This document shows, in pieces, positions 36,799 to 44,806 of a stretch of DNA of 64,000 nucleotides. The translations under genes and the position numbers were made by a program. Each line of letters opens with the position of its first letter. The first letter of the stretch is position 1. Source of the DNA: Gammaproteobacteria bacterium (GTDB taxonomy: Bacteria; Pseudomonadota; Gammaproteobacteria; Steroidobacterales; Steroidobacteraceae); the NCBI GenBank assembly GCA_025355165.1, contig JANYAD010000032.1:1-64000 (forward strand), written 5' to 3'. The notes under the pieces are model-generated. The model was not told the origin of the DNA, did no database searches, and worked only from the letters and a program-made list of their open reading frames with translations.

Positions 36799-37458
36799 TC
36801 AAGATCTGTGAGGTTTGTCGCGCAGCATCCGCGCAAAGGCGCCGGCGCACAGTGCGTTCACCCAGTCCTCGCAAATGGCGATGGCCTCGCTTGGCTTGAA
36901 TGTCTCGGAGCTTAAGCTCAATTCAACCCATAGTCCGTCGAGCAGGGCGCTCAATGCGATCGCGGCGGCGCGCAGCTTCAATGGCGGCGCAGCACCCGAC
37001 TTGGCGAGCTCGGCCAACAGGGCCTCCAAGATCGAGCGGTATTTTACGTAGGTACGATCATGCACGGCGCGAATCTCGGGCGAATGCGCCACCATGCTCC
37101 AGAACACCACCCACACGTTGAACAGCTGCGGGTCGAGGAGCTCGGGCGCGAAGGATGCGCGGAAGAAGTCGCTCAAGCGCTTGCGCGGCGATGTCTTGCG
37201 GTTTTTCGCACTGGCACGCAGCGAGTCCTGCAGGGACAGCGCCAAAGTCTCGTAGGTTTCGGCGATCAATCCGGATTTATTGGGAAAATGATGGTTGATC
37301 AAACCGATCGAGACGCCGGCCGCGGCGCTGATGCGGCGTACCGACATTCCATCGTGGCCGTATTTTTTCAGGCAGCCGAGCGTGGCCTCGATCAGGGCTT
37401 CGCGGCGTAGCGCAGGCGTCGCACGACGAAATTTCGGGACATGCCGCTTTTTCTTCAT
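36799..37458 (-). CDS. TetR family regulator, BetI-like
   Basis: A 219-residue regulator. The N-terminal helix-turn-helix at about 18-64 (RREALIEATLGCLKKYGHDGMSVRRISAAAGVSIGLINHHFPNK) closely follows BetI (choline-responsive repressor). The C-terminal domain has the BetI-type VFWSMVAHSPEIRAVHDR and ALLDGLWVELSLS. It lies on the same strand, 49 bases upstream of the Rieske gene, and probably controls that operon, perhaps itself too. The ligand is unknown; quaternary amines fit both the regulator and the oxygenase family, but no betAB or glycine-betaine genes are in the window. Confidence 0.88.
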   Translation of the reverse strand: MKKKRHVPKFRRATPALRREALIEATLGCLKKYGHDGMSVRRISAAAGVSIGLINHHFPNKSGLIAETYETLALSLQDSLRASAKNRKTSPRKRLSDFFRASFAPELLDPQLFNVWVVFWSMVAHSPEIRAVHDRTYVKYRSILEALLAELAKSGAAPPLKLRAAAIALSALLDGLWVELSLSSETFKPSEAIAICEDWVNALCAGAFARMLRDKPHRS

Positions 37459-37511
37459 CCTCTGCCCCTGAGCTTATCGAACTTCCTTCCTAGAGTTCTG
37501 CGGCGCAGCGG

Positions 37512-38621
37512 CTACGCGGCGCGATATGCCCGGTAATCCAAACCCAACGCGCTGGCGACCGCTTCGTGCGTCAGTTGGCCGGCGTGCACGTTAAGGCCTT
37601 GAGCCAATCCTGGGTCCTTCGCGATCGCCGCGCGCCATCCGTAGTCCGCGAGCGCCTTGACGTAGGGCAAAGTCGCATTGGTGAGGGCAAAGGTAGAGGT
37701 TCTGGGCACGGCTCCCGGCATGTTGGTCACCGCATAGTGAATGACGCCGTCGAGCACATAAGTCGGTTCCGCATGAGTGGTCGGACGGCTGGTTTCGAAA
37801 CAGCCTCCTTGATCGATAGCGATGTCCACCAACACGGCACCGGCTTTCATGGTTTTGACCATAGCCCCGGTTACCAGCTTGGGCGCCGCGGCGCCGGCGA
37901 TCAGGACCGCCCCGATGACCAGGTCGGCATCGCGAACCAGCTCTTCGATCGCGTGCGCCGTGGAGTACACGGTCTTCAACTGACTGCCGAATATGGCCGA
38001 CAATTCTCGCAGGCGCTTGACCGAGCGGTCCACCACGGTGACATCCGCGCGCAGTCCAACCGCCATCTCCACCGCGTGGGTTCCGGAGACGCCGCCGCCC
38101 AAGACCAGGACCTTGGCCGGTGCCACGCCGGGCACCCCGCCTAACAGCACGCCGAATCCGCCGTTGGCTTTCTGCAGGCAATTGGCGCCCACCTGCACGG
38201 ACATTCGGCCCGCGACCTCGCTCATGGGCGTCAATAGAGGCAAGGAGCCATCCGGCGCCGTGACCGTCTCGTAGGCGATGGCGGTCGCCCCGGAGGCGAG
38301 CAGGGCGAGGGTCTGTTCGCGGTCGGCCGCCAAGTGCAGGTAAGTAAACAAGGTTTGGTTGGTGCGCAGCATCTTGCATTCATTCAGCTGCGGCTCCTTG
38401 ACCTTCACGACGAGATCGCTCGCGTTGAATATGTCTTCCGCTTTCTTCGAGATCGAGCCGCCCGCGGCTTGATAATGCGAATCGTCGAAGCCTATGCCCG
38501 CCCCCGCGCCGCTCTGCACCAGCACCTGATGCCCCGAATCAACGAGCTCGCGGACCCCTGCGGGTACCAGGCCTACGCGGTATTCATGAATCTTGATTTC
38601 CTTGGGCACGCCGATTTTCAT
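37512..38621 (-). CDS. ald: Alanine dehydrogenase
   Basis: Converts L-alanine to pyruvate and ammonia with NAD. 369 residues, standard length. Family start MKIGVPKEIKIHEYRVG; catalytic Lys in VVKVKEPQ and His in YLHLAADR; NAD-binding VLVLGGGVSGTHAVEMAVGL; and the DIAIDQGGCFETSRPTTH block. The pntAA gene product is a relative but lacks these catalytic features. Single gene, with short gaps on both sides. Confidence 0.96.
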   Translation of the reverse strand: MKIGVPKEIKIHEYRVGLVPAGVRELVDSGHQVLVQSGAGAGIGFDDSHYQAAGGSISKKAEDIFNASDLVVKVKEPQLNECKMLRTNQTLFTYLHLAADREQTLALLASGATAIAYETVTAPDGSLPLLTPMSEVAGRMSVQVGANCLQKANGGFGVLLGGVPGVAPAKVLVLGGGVSGTHAVEMAVGLRADVTVVDRSVKRLRELSAIFGSQLKTVYSTAHAIEELVRDADLVIGAVLIAGAAAPKLVTGAMVKTMKAGAVLVDIAIDQGGCFETSRPTTHAEPTYVLDGVIHYAVTNMPGAVPRTSTFALTNATLPYVKALADYGWRAAIAKDPGLAQGLNVHAGQLTHEAVASALGLDYRAYRAA

Positions 38622-38708
38622 AATTCGCTCCGCTTAGATTGCCGGGTTGCAAGGTTACTCACCCGCGGGCCTGGACACAATCGGGCTACGACGAAGATGC
38701 ACGCCATG

Positions 38709-39278
38709 TTAAGGTGCCGGCTTCAGCACCAATGAGAAGCTGACTTTCACCGCATTGCCGGCCCATTCTGTGCTCTTCCAATCGCCTTGGCCCACGCCGA
38801 AATCCAAGCGATTGAGTTTGGCGGTGCCGTTAAGCTTTGGCCCCCCGACATCCTGAAATTGAAAATCAATCGGCACCTCCTTGGTGACTCCGTGCAATGT
38901 CAGCGACCCGAGCGCACTGTAGCCGGCAGGCGTCTTGCTGATGCTCTTGGTCACATAGTGCGCGGTAGGCTGATGCGCAGCGTCGAACATGTCCTTGCCG
39001 CGGATCGTCGTGTCGCGATCCTTGTCCAGCGTATCGATCGAATTCAGATCGATCAGCACCTCGATATGCGAGCTTGGCAGCGCCTCGGGGGCGAAGTCGA
39101 CCGTCGCAGTGAATTTATGGAATACGCCCTTGAACTCAGCACCCGCTTGGACGCCGATGAATTCGAGGCGGCTCGCTTGCGGATCCGCGGCAAATTCATG
39201 GGTCGCTGCGGCGGCCGTGACCGTGGCAGCCGCGAGGGACAGCGCGACTGCGCTCGCGGTGAAGATGAGTCTCGTCAT
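38709..39278 (-). CDS. YceI family periplasmic protein
   Basis: A 189-residue lipocalin-like protein with a signal peptide (MTRLIFTASAVALSLAAATVTAAAA). Family blocks are SRLEFIGVQAGAEFKGVFHKF, then VLIDLNSIDTLDKDRDTTIRGKDMFDAAHQPTAHY, and GSLTLHGVTKEVPIDFQF. YceI proteins bind long isoprenoid chains such as ubiquinone precursors. It is the second gene after cytochrome b561 (four-base overlap), a frequent pairing. A second, divergent YceI-like gene lies just past the cytochrome gene. Confidence 0.92.
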   Translation of the reverse strand: MTRLIFTASAVALSLAAATVTAAAATHEFAADPQASRLEFIGVQAGAEFKGVFHKFTATVDFAPEALPSSHIEVLIDLNSIDTLDKDRDTTIRGKDMFDAAHQPTAHYVTKSISKTPAGYSALGSLTLHGVTKEVPIDFQFQDVGGPKLNGTAKLNRLDFGVGQGDWKSTEWAGNAVKVSFSLVLKPAP

Positions 39279-39838
39279 GATCGCTTCTCCGACTTGGTGA
39301 ACGGCAACATCCGCCTCAATACATCGTCTTTATTCCAGAAATGATGCTTCATTGCCGCCAGAATGTGCAATATCGCGATTGTCAGCAGCAGCCAGCTCAA
39401 GGTCTGATGCGTTGTTTTCAGTACCTCGAAGGCCCGTTCGTTTGGGGCGAGCAGATCCGGCCAGGTAAAGCGGCCAAACCAGCTTACTGAATAGTTCTTC
39501 GCCGATGACATCATCCACCCCGTCAGGGGCATGGCAAACAACAGTACGTAAAAAACAATGTGCGTCGCACGGGCCAGAACCCGTTCGATCGGCGACATCC
39601 CTGCGGGAAAATTTGGAGCACGATGAAACACTCGCCATAGCAGGCGCAGGATCGCCAGCATGAGCACAGTCATGCCGAAGCTCTTGTGGCGCGCCAACAT
39701 CGCAAGCTTCTGCATGCCTAAGGGAAGATCATCGGCCATCCATGCGAGCGTGAATTGTGCAACGATCAAGCCGGCGATAAGCCAATGCAATCCCTGGGCA
39801 ACCACACCGTAGCGGTCCGGGACACTTTGATTTGGCAT
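39275..39838 (-). CDS. Cytochrome b561 family protein
   Basis: A 187-residue inner-membrane dihaem protein with four helices and the expected His ligands: GLHWLIAGLIVAQF, ARHKSFGMTVLMLAILRLLWR, THIVFYVLLFAMPLTGWMMS and HQTLSWLLLTIAILHILAAMKHHF. YodB/CybB-like proteins move electrons from quinol to periplasmic acceptors, sometimes scavenging superoxide. It overlaps the YceI gene, so they form one operon. Confidence 0.94.
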   Translation of the reverse strand: MPNQSVPDRYGVVAQGLHWLIAGLIVAQFTLAWMADDLPLGMQKLAMLARHKSFGMTVLMLAILRLLWRVFHRAPNFPAGMSPIERVLARATHIVFYVLLFAMPLTGWMMSSAKNYSVSWFGRFTWPDLLAPNERAFEVLKTTHQTLSWLLLTIAILHILAAMKHHFWNKDDVLRRMLPFTKSEKRS

Positions 39839-39900
39839 CGATAACCCCCGGGCGCAAACTGCGTTGAGCAGTGTAACAAGTCAGCGAGGCGGAAAAATCG

Positions 39901-40593
39901 GTGTTCAACAAGTTCGCGATCATCGTTCTGGCTTTGAGCATGGCTTCTTGCGTCATCCCCCGACACCGGCCGTCCGCACCGCGCAGCCAAGCCGGTTCGG
40001 TCGGCGGCCTGCTACCGCCGCCCGGACGATACGCAATCGACTCGAATGATTCCAAGCTCGAGCTTTTGATCTACCGCGCAGGTCCGCTCGCCGGCCTAGG
40101 ACACAACCACGTCGTGGTCAGCCGCGCCGTGACGGGGCACGTGCAAGTCGGCGGCAGTGTCGAGGAGTCGTCATTCTCACTGCGTGTGCCGGTTGAAAGT
40201 TTTGTGGTGGACGAGAGCCAGGCACGACGCGAGGAGGGCAGCGAATTTCCGGGCGACATTGCCCCCGAGGCGAAAGCGGACACACGCCGCAACATGCTGA
40301 GCAGCGCCTTGCTCGATGCGGCTCACTACCCGGCGATCAGCGTGACCAGCTTGACAATGAACGGCACGGCTGAGGGCCCCGTTGCGCATCTGCGCATCGA
40401 GATCGCGGGACACGTGGCCACGGTATCGGCGCCGTTTGATTTGCAGCGCGACGCGCATCGGATGACGGCAACGGGGGCAATGGAATTGCGCCAGAGCACC
40501 TTGGGTTTGACCTCCCCGAGCCTCTTGCACGGTGCCTTGCAGGTTCAGGACGCCATGCAGCTCAAATTCAGTTTCACCGTTCCCCTTGACTAG
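39901..40593 (+). CDS. YceI-like lipoprotein
   Basis: A 230-residue protein starting at GTG 39901 with a lipoprotein signal (FAIIVLALSMASC; Cys17). The mature domain has the YceI pattern in weaker form: YAIDSNDSKLELLIYRAGPLAGLGHNHVVVSR, FVVDESQARREEGSEFPG and the ALLDAAHYPAISVTSL block that matches MFDAAHQPTAHY of the neighbour. It is divergent from the cytochrome b561/YceI operon, so the three likely work together on periplasmic quinone- or lipid-related chemistry (inference). Its 3' end overlaps the convergent VOC gene by 20 bases. Confidence 0.78.
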   Translation: MFNKFAIIVLALSMASCVIPRHRPSAPRSQAGSVGGLLPPPGRYAIDSNDSKLELLIYRAGPLAGLGHNHVVVSRAVTGHVQVGGSVEESSFSLRVPVESFVVDESQARREEGSEFPGDIAPEAKADTRRNMLSSALLDAAHYPAISVTSLTMNGTAEGPVAHLRIEIAGHVATVSAPFDLQRDAHRMTATGAMELRQSTLGLTSPSLLHGALQVQDAMQLKFSFTVPLD

Positions 40594-41296
40594 TCAACAG
40601 AATGGGCGTGCCCTCCGGCGCCACCAATACCGCGGCGGGCGCGCAGTTCAACGCCGGCGGTAGTTCGCTGTTAACCTCGATCCCTTTGTCAGTGAGATGC
40701 GCGAGCGCATCGGCCATCGCATCCACTTCGAAGCGCAAGGTGGCGCGGCGAAAAACCGCAGGATGATAGAGCCCAACATCGATGAAATCGCTGGTACAGG
40801 AGATATGCGGCATGGGCTCTTCGGGCTCGTCCATTCCAACGAATCCGAAATCTTCCCAGTAAGCTTTCGCCAACTCGCGATCGGGCGTTGGCATCGCAAT
40901 TTCCAGGAAATAACCGCAACTCGACCTATCGTTGGCGAGTCGCTTGCTCGGCGAGAACGTGCGTGCCTCGATCAACCTGATCAGCTGGCCGGACGGGTCC
41001 AACCAGCCGACCTCATTGAACACGTCATTGCCCAAATACCGAAATTCAAGCTCGACTCCGCGTTGCTCGAGCGTACTTAAGTACTTGAGCAGATCGGGTT
41101 TCACGAACGTGAGCGATGGGGCAGGAAGTGAGCGCTGGTGCAGTCCCAGGCAGATTCGTCCATCGGTGACCACGGCATAAGGATGCGCCCAGGCATCGCC
41201 GACTTCGACCGCAGAGAATCCCAAGCTCAGGTAAAAATTAAGGGAAGCCTGGATGTCGGGCGTGGCGAGTGAATATTCGAGGAATCGTCCCAGCAC
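40574..41296 (-). CDS. Double-domain VOC family protein
   Basis: 240 residues made of two VOC modules. The first covers about 1-112 (FLEYSLATPDIQASLNFYLSLGF to SGQLIRLIEARTF). The second, about 128-238 (FLEIAMPTPDRELAKAYWEDFGF to GTPILL), gives a fused dimer as in extradiol-type or glyoxalase-like enzymes. Metal ligands are not clear in both halves, so catalytic function is open. It lies eight bases after the gabD stop and probably shares its transcript. Confidence 0.8.
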   Translation of the reverse strand: MLGRFLEYSLATPDIQASLNFYLSLGFSAVEVGDAWAHPYAVVTDGRICLGLHQRSLPAPSLTFVKPDLLKYLSTLEQRGVELEFRYLGNDVFNEVGWLDPSGQLIRLIEARTFSPSKRLANDRSSCGYFLEIAMPTPDRELAKAYWEDFGFVGMDEPEEPMPHISCTSDFIDVGLYHPAVFRRATLRFEVDAMADALAHLTDKGIEVNSELPPALNCAPAAVLVAPEGTPILLTSQGER

Positions 41297-41303
41297 GCGG
41301 CGA

Positions 41304-42764
41304 TCAGCTCACTCCGCCGACGCAGACATATTTGATTTCAGTGTAATCGAGGATCCCGTATTTGGACCCCTCGCGTCCCATCCCCGACTCTTTGATGCCG
41401 CCGAAAGGAGCCATCTCGGTGGAGATGATGCCCGTGTTCAGCCCGACGATGCCGTACTCGACCGCCTCCGAGACTCTCCAACTGCGGGCCAGATCGCGCG
41501 TGTAGATGTAAGCGGCCAAGCCGAACTCGGTATCGTTGGCCATGCTGATGGCCTGCGCTTCGGTGTGGAACTTAAATAGCGGCGCCACGGGGCCGAAAGT
41601 TTCTTCCCGCGCCACGAGCATCGCGGGTGTGACCTCAGTGAGGATGGTCGGCTCGAAGAACGATCCGCCCAAGGCGTGACGCTTGCCGCCGAGCATGACT
41701 TTCGCTCCGTGCGAGAGCGCATCGGCAATGTGCTCCTCGACTTTAGCCACCGCTTTGGCATCGATCAGAGGTCCCTGGTCGGTTGGTCCGGCCAGTCCAT
41801 CCCCGACGCGCAGTTGTGCGACGGCGGATTTAAGCTTCGAGGCAAACTCATCGTAAACCCCCGCCTGAATCAGCAGCCGATTGGCGCAAACGCAGGTTTG
41901 TCCGGTGTTGCGATATTTGCTCGCCAAGGCGCCCTGTACCGCCGCATCCAAATCCGCATCGTCGAAGACGATAAAAGGCGCATTGCCGCCAAGCTCGAGT
42001 GATAATTTCTTGATCGTGCCGGCGCATTGGGCCATGAGTCTCTTGCCGACTTCGGTAGAACCGGTGAAGGTGAGTTTTCGTACCGTTGAGTTGGCCGTCA
42101 ATTCACCGCCTATCGACGCTGCGTTGCCCGTGATCATATTGAACACGCCCTTAGGGCAGCCGGCCCGATGCGCAAGCTCAGCCAGAGCAAGGGCGGAATA
42201 AGGCGTCTGCGTGGCGGGCTTGCAGACCATAGTACAACCCGCGGCCAGCGCCGGGGCCGCTTTGCGCGTAATCATCGCCGCTGGGAAATTCCATGGCGTG
42301 ATCGCCGCCACTACGCCCACCGGCTGGCGCAACACCATGATGCGCTTGTCGACCTGGTGACCGGGAATGATGTCGCCATATATTCGTTTGCCCTCCTCCG
42401 CGAACCACTCGATGAAGGAAGCCGCATAGGCTATTTCCACCTTCGACTCGGCCAGAGGCTTGCCCTGTTCCGCGGTCATGATGGTGGCAAGATCGTCTTG
42501 ATTCTCCAACATCAGATCGAACCAGCGTCGCATGATGATGGCGCGTTCTTTGGCGGTGCGCGCCCGCCAGCCAGGCAGCGCCGCTGCCGCGGCCGCAATC
42601 GCGCCGCGCGTTTCGACCGCCCCCATGTTTGGAACCGAACCGAGCTTCTGCGCCGTGGCTGGATTTCGTACCTCCACTACCGCGGCGTTATCCGCACCTA
42701 TCCAGTTGCCGTCAACAAAGCACAGCTCGCGCAGCAATGTTGGATCTTTAAGGTTAATGGCCAC
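41304..42764 (-). CDS. gabD: Succinate-semialdehyde dehydrogenase
   Basis: Oxidises succinate semialdehyde to succinate with NAD(P), the last step of GABA breakdown. 486 residues. GTG 42764 (AINLKDPTLLRELCFVDGNW) matches E. coli GabD; the longer track ORF is antisense shadow of the broken hydrolase. Catalytic Glu is in LELGGNAPF and Cys in NTGQTCVCANRL; PWNFPAAMITRK and EETFGPVAPLF are also present. An AGAGG site precedes the GTG. No gabT is nearby. The start lies eight bases after the hydrolase remnant. Confidence 0.95.
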   Translation of the reverse strand: MAINLKDPTLLRELCFVDGNWIGADNAAVVEVRNPATAQKLGSVPNMGAVETRGAIAAAAAALPGWRARTAKERAIIMRRWFDLMLENQDDLATIMTAEQGKPLAESKVEIAYAASFIEWFAEEGKRIYGDIIPGHQVDKRIMVLRQPVGVVAAITPWNFPAAMITRKAAPALAAGCTMVCKPATQTPYSALALAELAHRAGCPKGVFNMITGNAASIGGELTANSTVRKLTFTGSTEVGKRLMAQCAGTIKKLSLELGGNAPFIVFDDADLDAAVQGALASKYRNTGQTCVCANRLLIQAGVYDEFASKLKSAVAQLRVGDGLAGPTDQGPLIDAKAVAKVEEHIADALSHGAKVMLGGKRHALGGSFFEPTILTEVTPAMLVAREETFGPVAPLFKFHTEAQAISMANDTEFGLAAYIYTRDLARSWRVSEAVEYGIVGLNTGIISTEMAPFGGIKESGMGREGSKYGILDYTEIKYVCVGGVS

Positions 42765-42771
42765 CGCCTCT

Positions 42772-43350
42772 TCATCCCATGTGTTGGTGAAAGAAATCAA
42801 CGCTTCTCTTGAGCGCCAGTCTGGCGCCCGCCGGGTCATAGCTCTCGCGATCAAGGCAGTTAAATCCATGCCCGGCCCGATATGTGTCAAGAGTTCCTTC
42901 CGGCAGTTGCTCTTTGAGCTTTTCCAGCGTCGATACGGGTATGTGCATGTGTTTTTCGCCGAAGTGAAACATGGTCGGGCAGCGCGGCTTTTCAGCAAGG
43001 TATTGATCGACGCCGCCTCCGTAGATGACCGCCGCGGCCACCTCGAGCCGCGCAGCAACTAGGTAAGCCATGGTACCACCCAACTATAGCCGACCACGCC
43101 GACATTTCCGGCGGCGTTCCGCCAATTGATGGCCGCTGGCACATCGAGCATGACCTTCTCGTTTTTGAGCCGCCGCATGTACTGATAGCCTCTTAGGCCA
43201 GGCGAATAAGGAACATTGATATTGCGCTCCACGCCCTCGAAAGTCCGGAGCACCGCGGTCAAACGGGTGGCCGCATATTGATCACTCACCGCGAATGTGG
43301 CGGTTGACCCCGAATATTTCCTGGATAAACAATCCCGCCGCACGGCGCAT
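42772..43350 (-). pseudogene. Dienelactone hydrolase family gene, truncated and frameshifted
   Basis: Three pieces in different reverse frames make up most of an alpha/beta dienelactone hydrolase. Piece one (from 43350) reads GLFIQEIFGVNRHIRG. Piece two reads VSDQYAATRLTAVL to NVGVVGYSW. Piece three (42772-43083) reads GGTMAYLVAARLEVAAAVIY to HGFNC and a stop. The break between GYSW and GGTM is explained by one missing G in TGGGTGGT; another shift lies near 43285. The nucleophile loop, normally GYCWGG, reads GYSWGG when joined. The first 50-60 residues of the family are missing. It is most likely a pseudogene between the thiolase and gabD genes; indel errors could explain the shifts but not the lost 5' end. 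Confidence 0.7.
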
Positions 43351-43456
43351 CCATTGGATGAGAAATGTAGGCCGGGGAGCGATGGCGGTGGCTTGCGCTC
43401 AATTCGATATCGAGCCAGCGAGGATAGCAAGATCAATGCTCGGCGCCCAAGCAAGC

Positions 43457-44743
43457 TCACCGTTCGAGAATGGCCGTCACCCCCATGCCGCCCGCGGTGC
43501 ACACTGAGATCAATCCACGCTTGGCTTTGTTCTCATCGAGAACCTTGGCCAATGTGGCCACAATGCGCGCCCCGGTCGCCGCGAAAGGATGTCCTATGGC
43601 GATGCTGCCTCCCTTTACGTTCAGTTTAGATCGATCAATGGCGCCCAGAGCTCCTGGCAGCCGTAATTGGTCGCGGCAATATCCCGGGTCGTTCCACGCC
43701 TTCAAGGTGCAAAGGACCTGCCCGGCGAACGCTTCGTGGATTTCGTAGAAATCGAAGTCGTGCAGCGTTAAATTCGCATCCGCCAGCATGCGAGGCACCG
43801 CGTAGGCGGGTGCCATCAGCAGTCCTTCTTTCTTTTCGATGTAATCCACCGCTGCGACCTTGCCGTAGCTTAAGTACGCCAGAACAGGAAGATTGCGCTC
43901 CCGCGCCCAAGTTTCCGATGCCAGCAGCACGGCCGACGCGCCGTCCGTCATCGGCGTGGAATTGCCCGCGGTCAATGTTCCTGCACTGGAGGAATCAAAG
44001 GCGGGCCGCAGCTTGGCGAGCTTGGCCATGGAGGTGTCGGGGCGAATATTGTTGTCCTGAGATAGCCCGAGATACTCGATGACCAGGTCCTGATAAAAGC
44101 CCTGTGCATAGGCAGCCGCCGCCTTTTGATGGCTCTCTAGAGCCAGTTGATCCTGTTCCGCGCGCGTGATGCCCCAGCTCTTCACCATGAGCTCCGTGCT
44201 TTCGCCCATCGACAGGCCGGTTCTTGGCTCGGTGACCCCCGGCAGCACCGGCATGAAGCTCCTCGGCCGCAACCCAAACCACGGTAGGACTTTGGCCGAC
44301 GCAGTTCTGCCGCGGTAACTGCGCAGCAGAATCTGCTGAAAACTTCGCGGAAACACCACGGGTGGGTCACTCACCGTGTCGACCCCACCGGCGATTGCGC
44401 AGTCGATTTGGCCGAGCGCAATCTTATTGGCCAATAAGATGGCCGCCTCAAGACTGGTACCGCAGGCTCGCTGCAGATCTAGACCCGGTGTCTCGGCGGC
44501 CAGGCCGCACCCGAGCACCGCTTCGCGGGTCAGATTCCATTGACTGGAATGTTTCATCACCGCGCCCGCCGCAACCTCGTCGATGCGCTGACCACGTAAT
44601 CCGAAACGCTCGACGACCCCGCGCAAAGCGGCAATCAACATTTCTTGATTCCCGATCTGGGCGTAGGCGCCGCTGCCGCGCGCGAACGGGATGCGCGCGC
44701 CGCCGACGATGGCGACCGGCCGCGGACTTGCTCCTACCAACAT
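43457..44743 (-). CDS. Thiolase (acetyl-CoA C-acyltransferase, FadI-like)
   Basis: A 428-residue thiolase. Active-site Cys is in LQRACGTSLEAA, the His in GHPFAATGAR and the second Cys in CTAGGMGVTAI. The NEHEAF-type motif is present as EIHEAFAGQV. Length and start (RPVAIVGGARIPFARG) fit the FadI/long-chain beta-oxidation type more than the PhaA type. No partner hydratase gene (fadJ) lies here. It is divergent from the DUF885 gene. Confidence 0.92.
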   Translation of the reverse strand: MLVGASPRPVAIVGGARIPFARGSGAYAQIGNQEMLIAALRGVVERFGLRGQRIDEVAAGAVMKHSSQWNLTREAVLGCGLAAETPGLDLQRACGTSLEAAILLANKIALGQIDCAIAGGVDTVSDPPVVFPRSFQQILLRSYRGRTASAKVLPWFGLRPRSFMPVLPGVTEPRTGLSMGESTELMVKSWGITRAEQDQLALESHQKAAAAYAQGFYQDLVIEYLGLSQDNNIRPDTSMAKLAKLRPAFDSSSAGTLTAGNSTPMTDGASAVLLASETWARERNLPVLAYLSYGKVAAVDYIEKKEGLLMAPAYAVPRMLADANLTLHDFDFYEIHEAFAGQVLCTLKAWNDPGYCRDQLRLPGALGAIDRSKLNVKGGSIAIGHPFAATGARIVATLAKVLDENKAKRGLISVCTAGGMGVTAILER

Positions 44744-44794
44744 AGTTGCCTCCGTTGAACGGTAAGCTTTGAATTATGACCCTACACACCGGCC

Positions 44795-44800
44795 TATAAT
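44795..44800 (+). promoter_or_regulatory. Consensus -10 box directly before the DUF885 start
   Basis: A perfect TATAAT ends six bases before ATG 44807. The usual start point would fall on or next to the A of the ATG, giving a leaderless transcript, and no Shine-Dalgarno sequence is present. The -35 side is weak: TTGAAT sits 20 bases above. Confidence 0.5.
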
Positions 44801-44806
44801 CCATCC

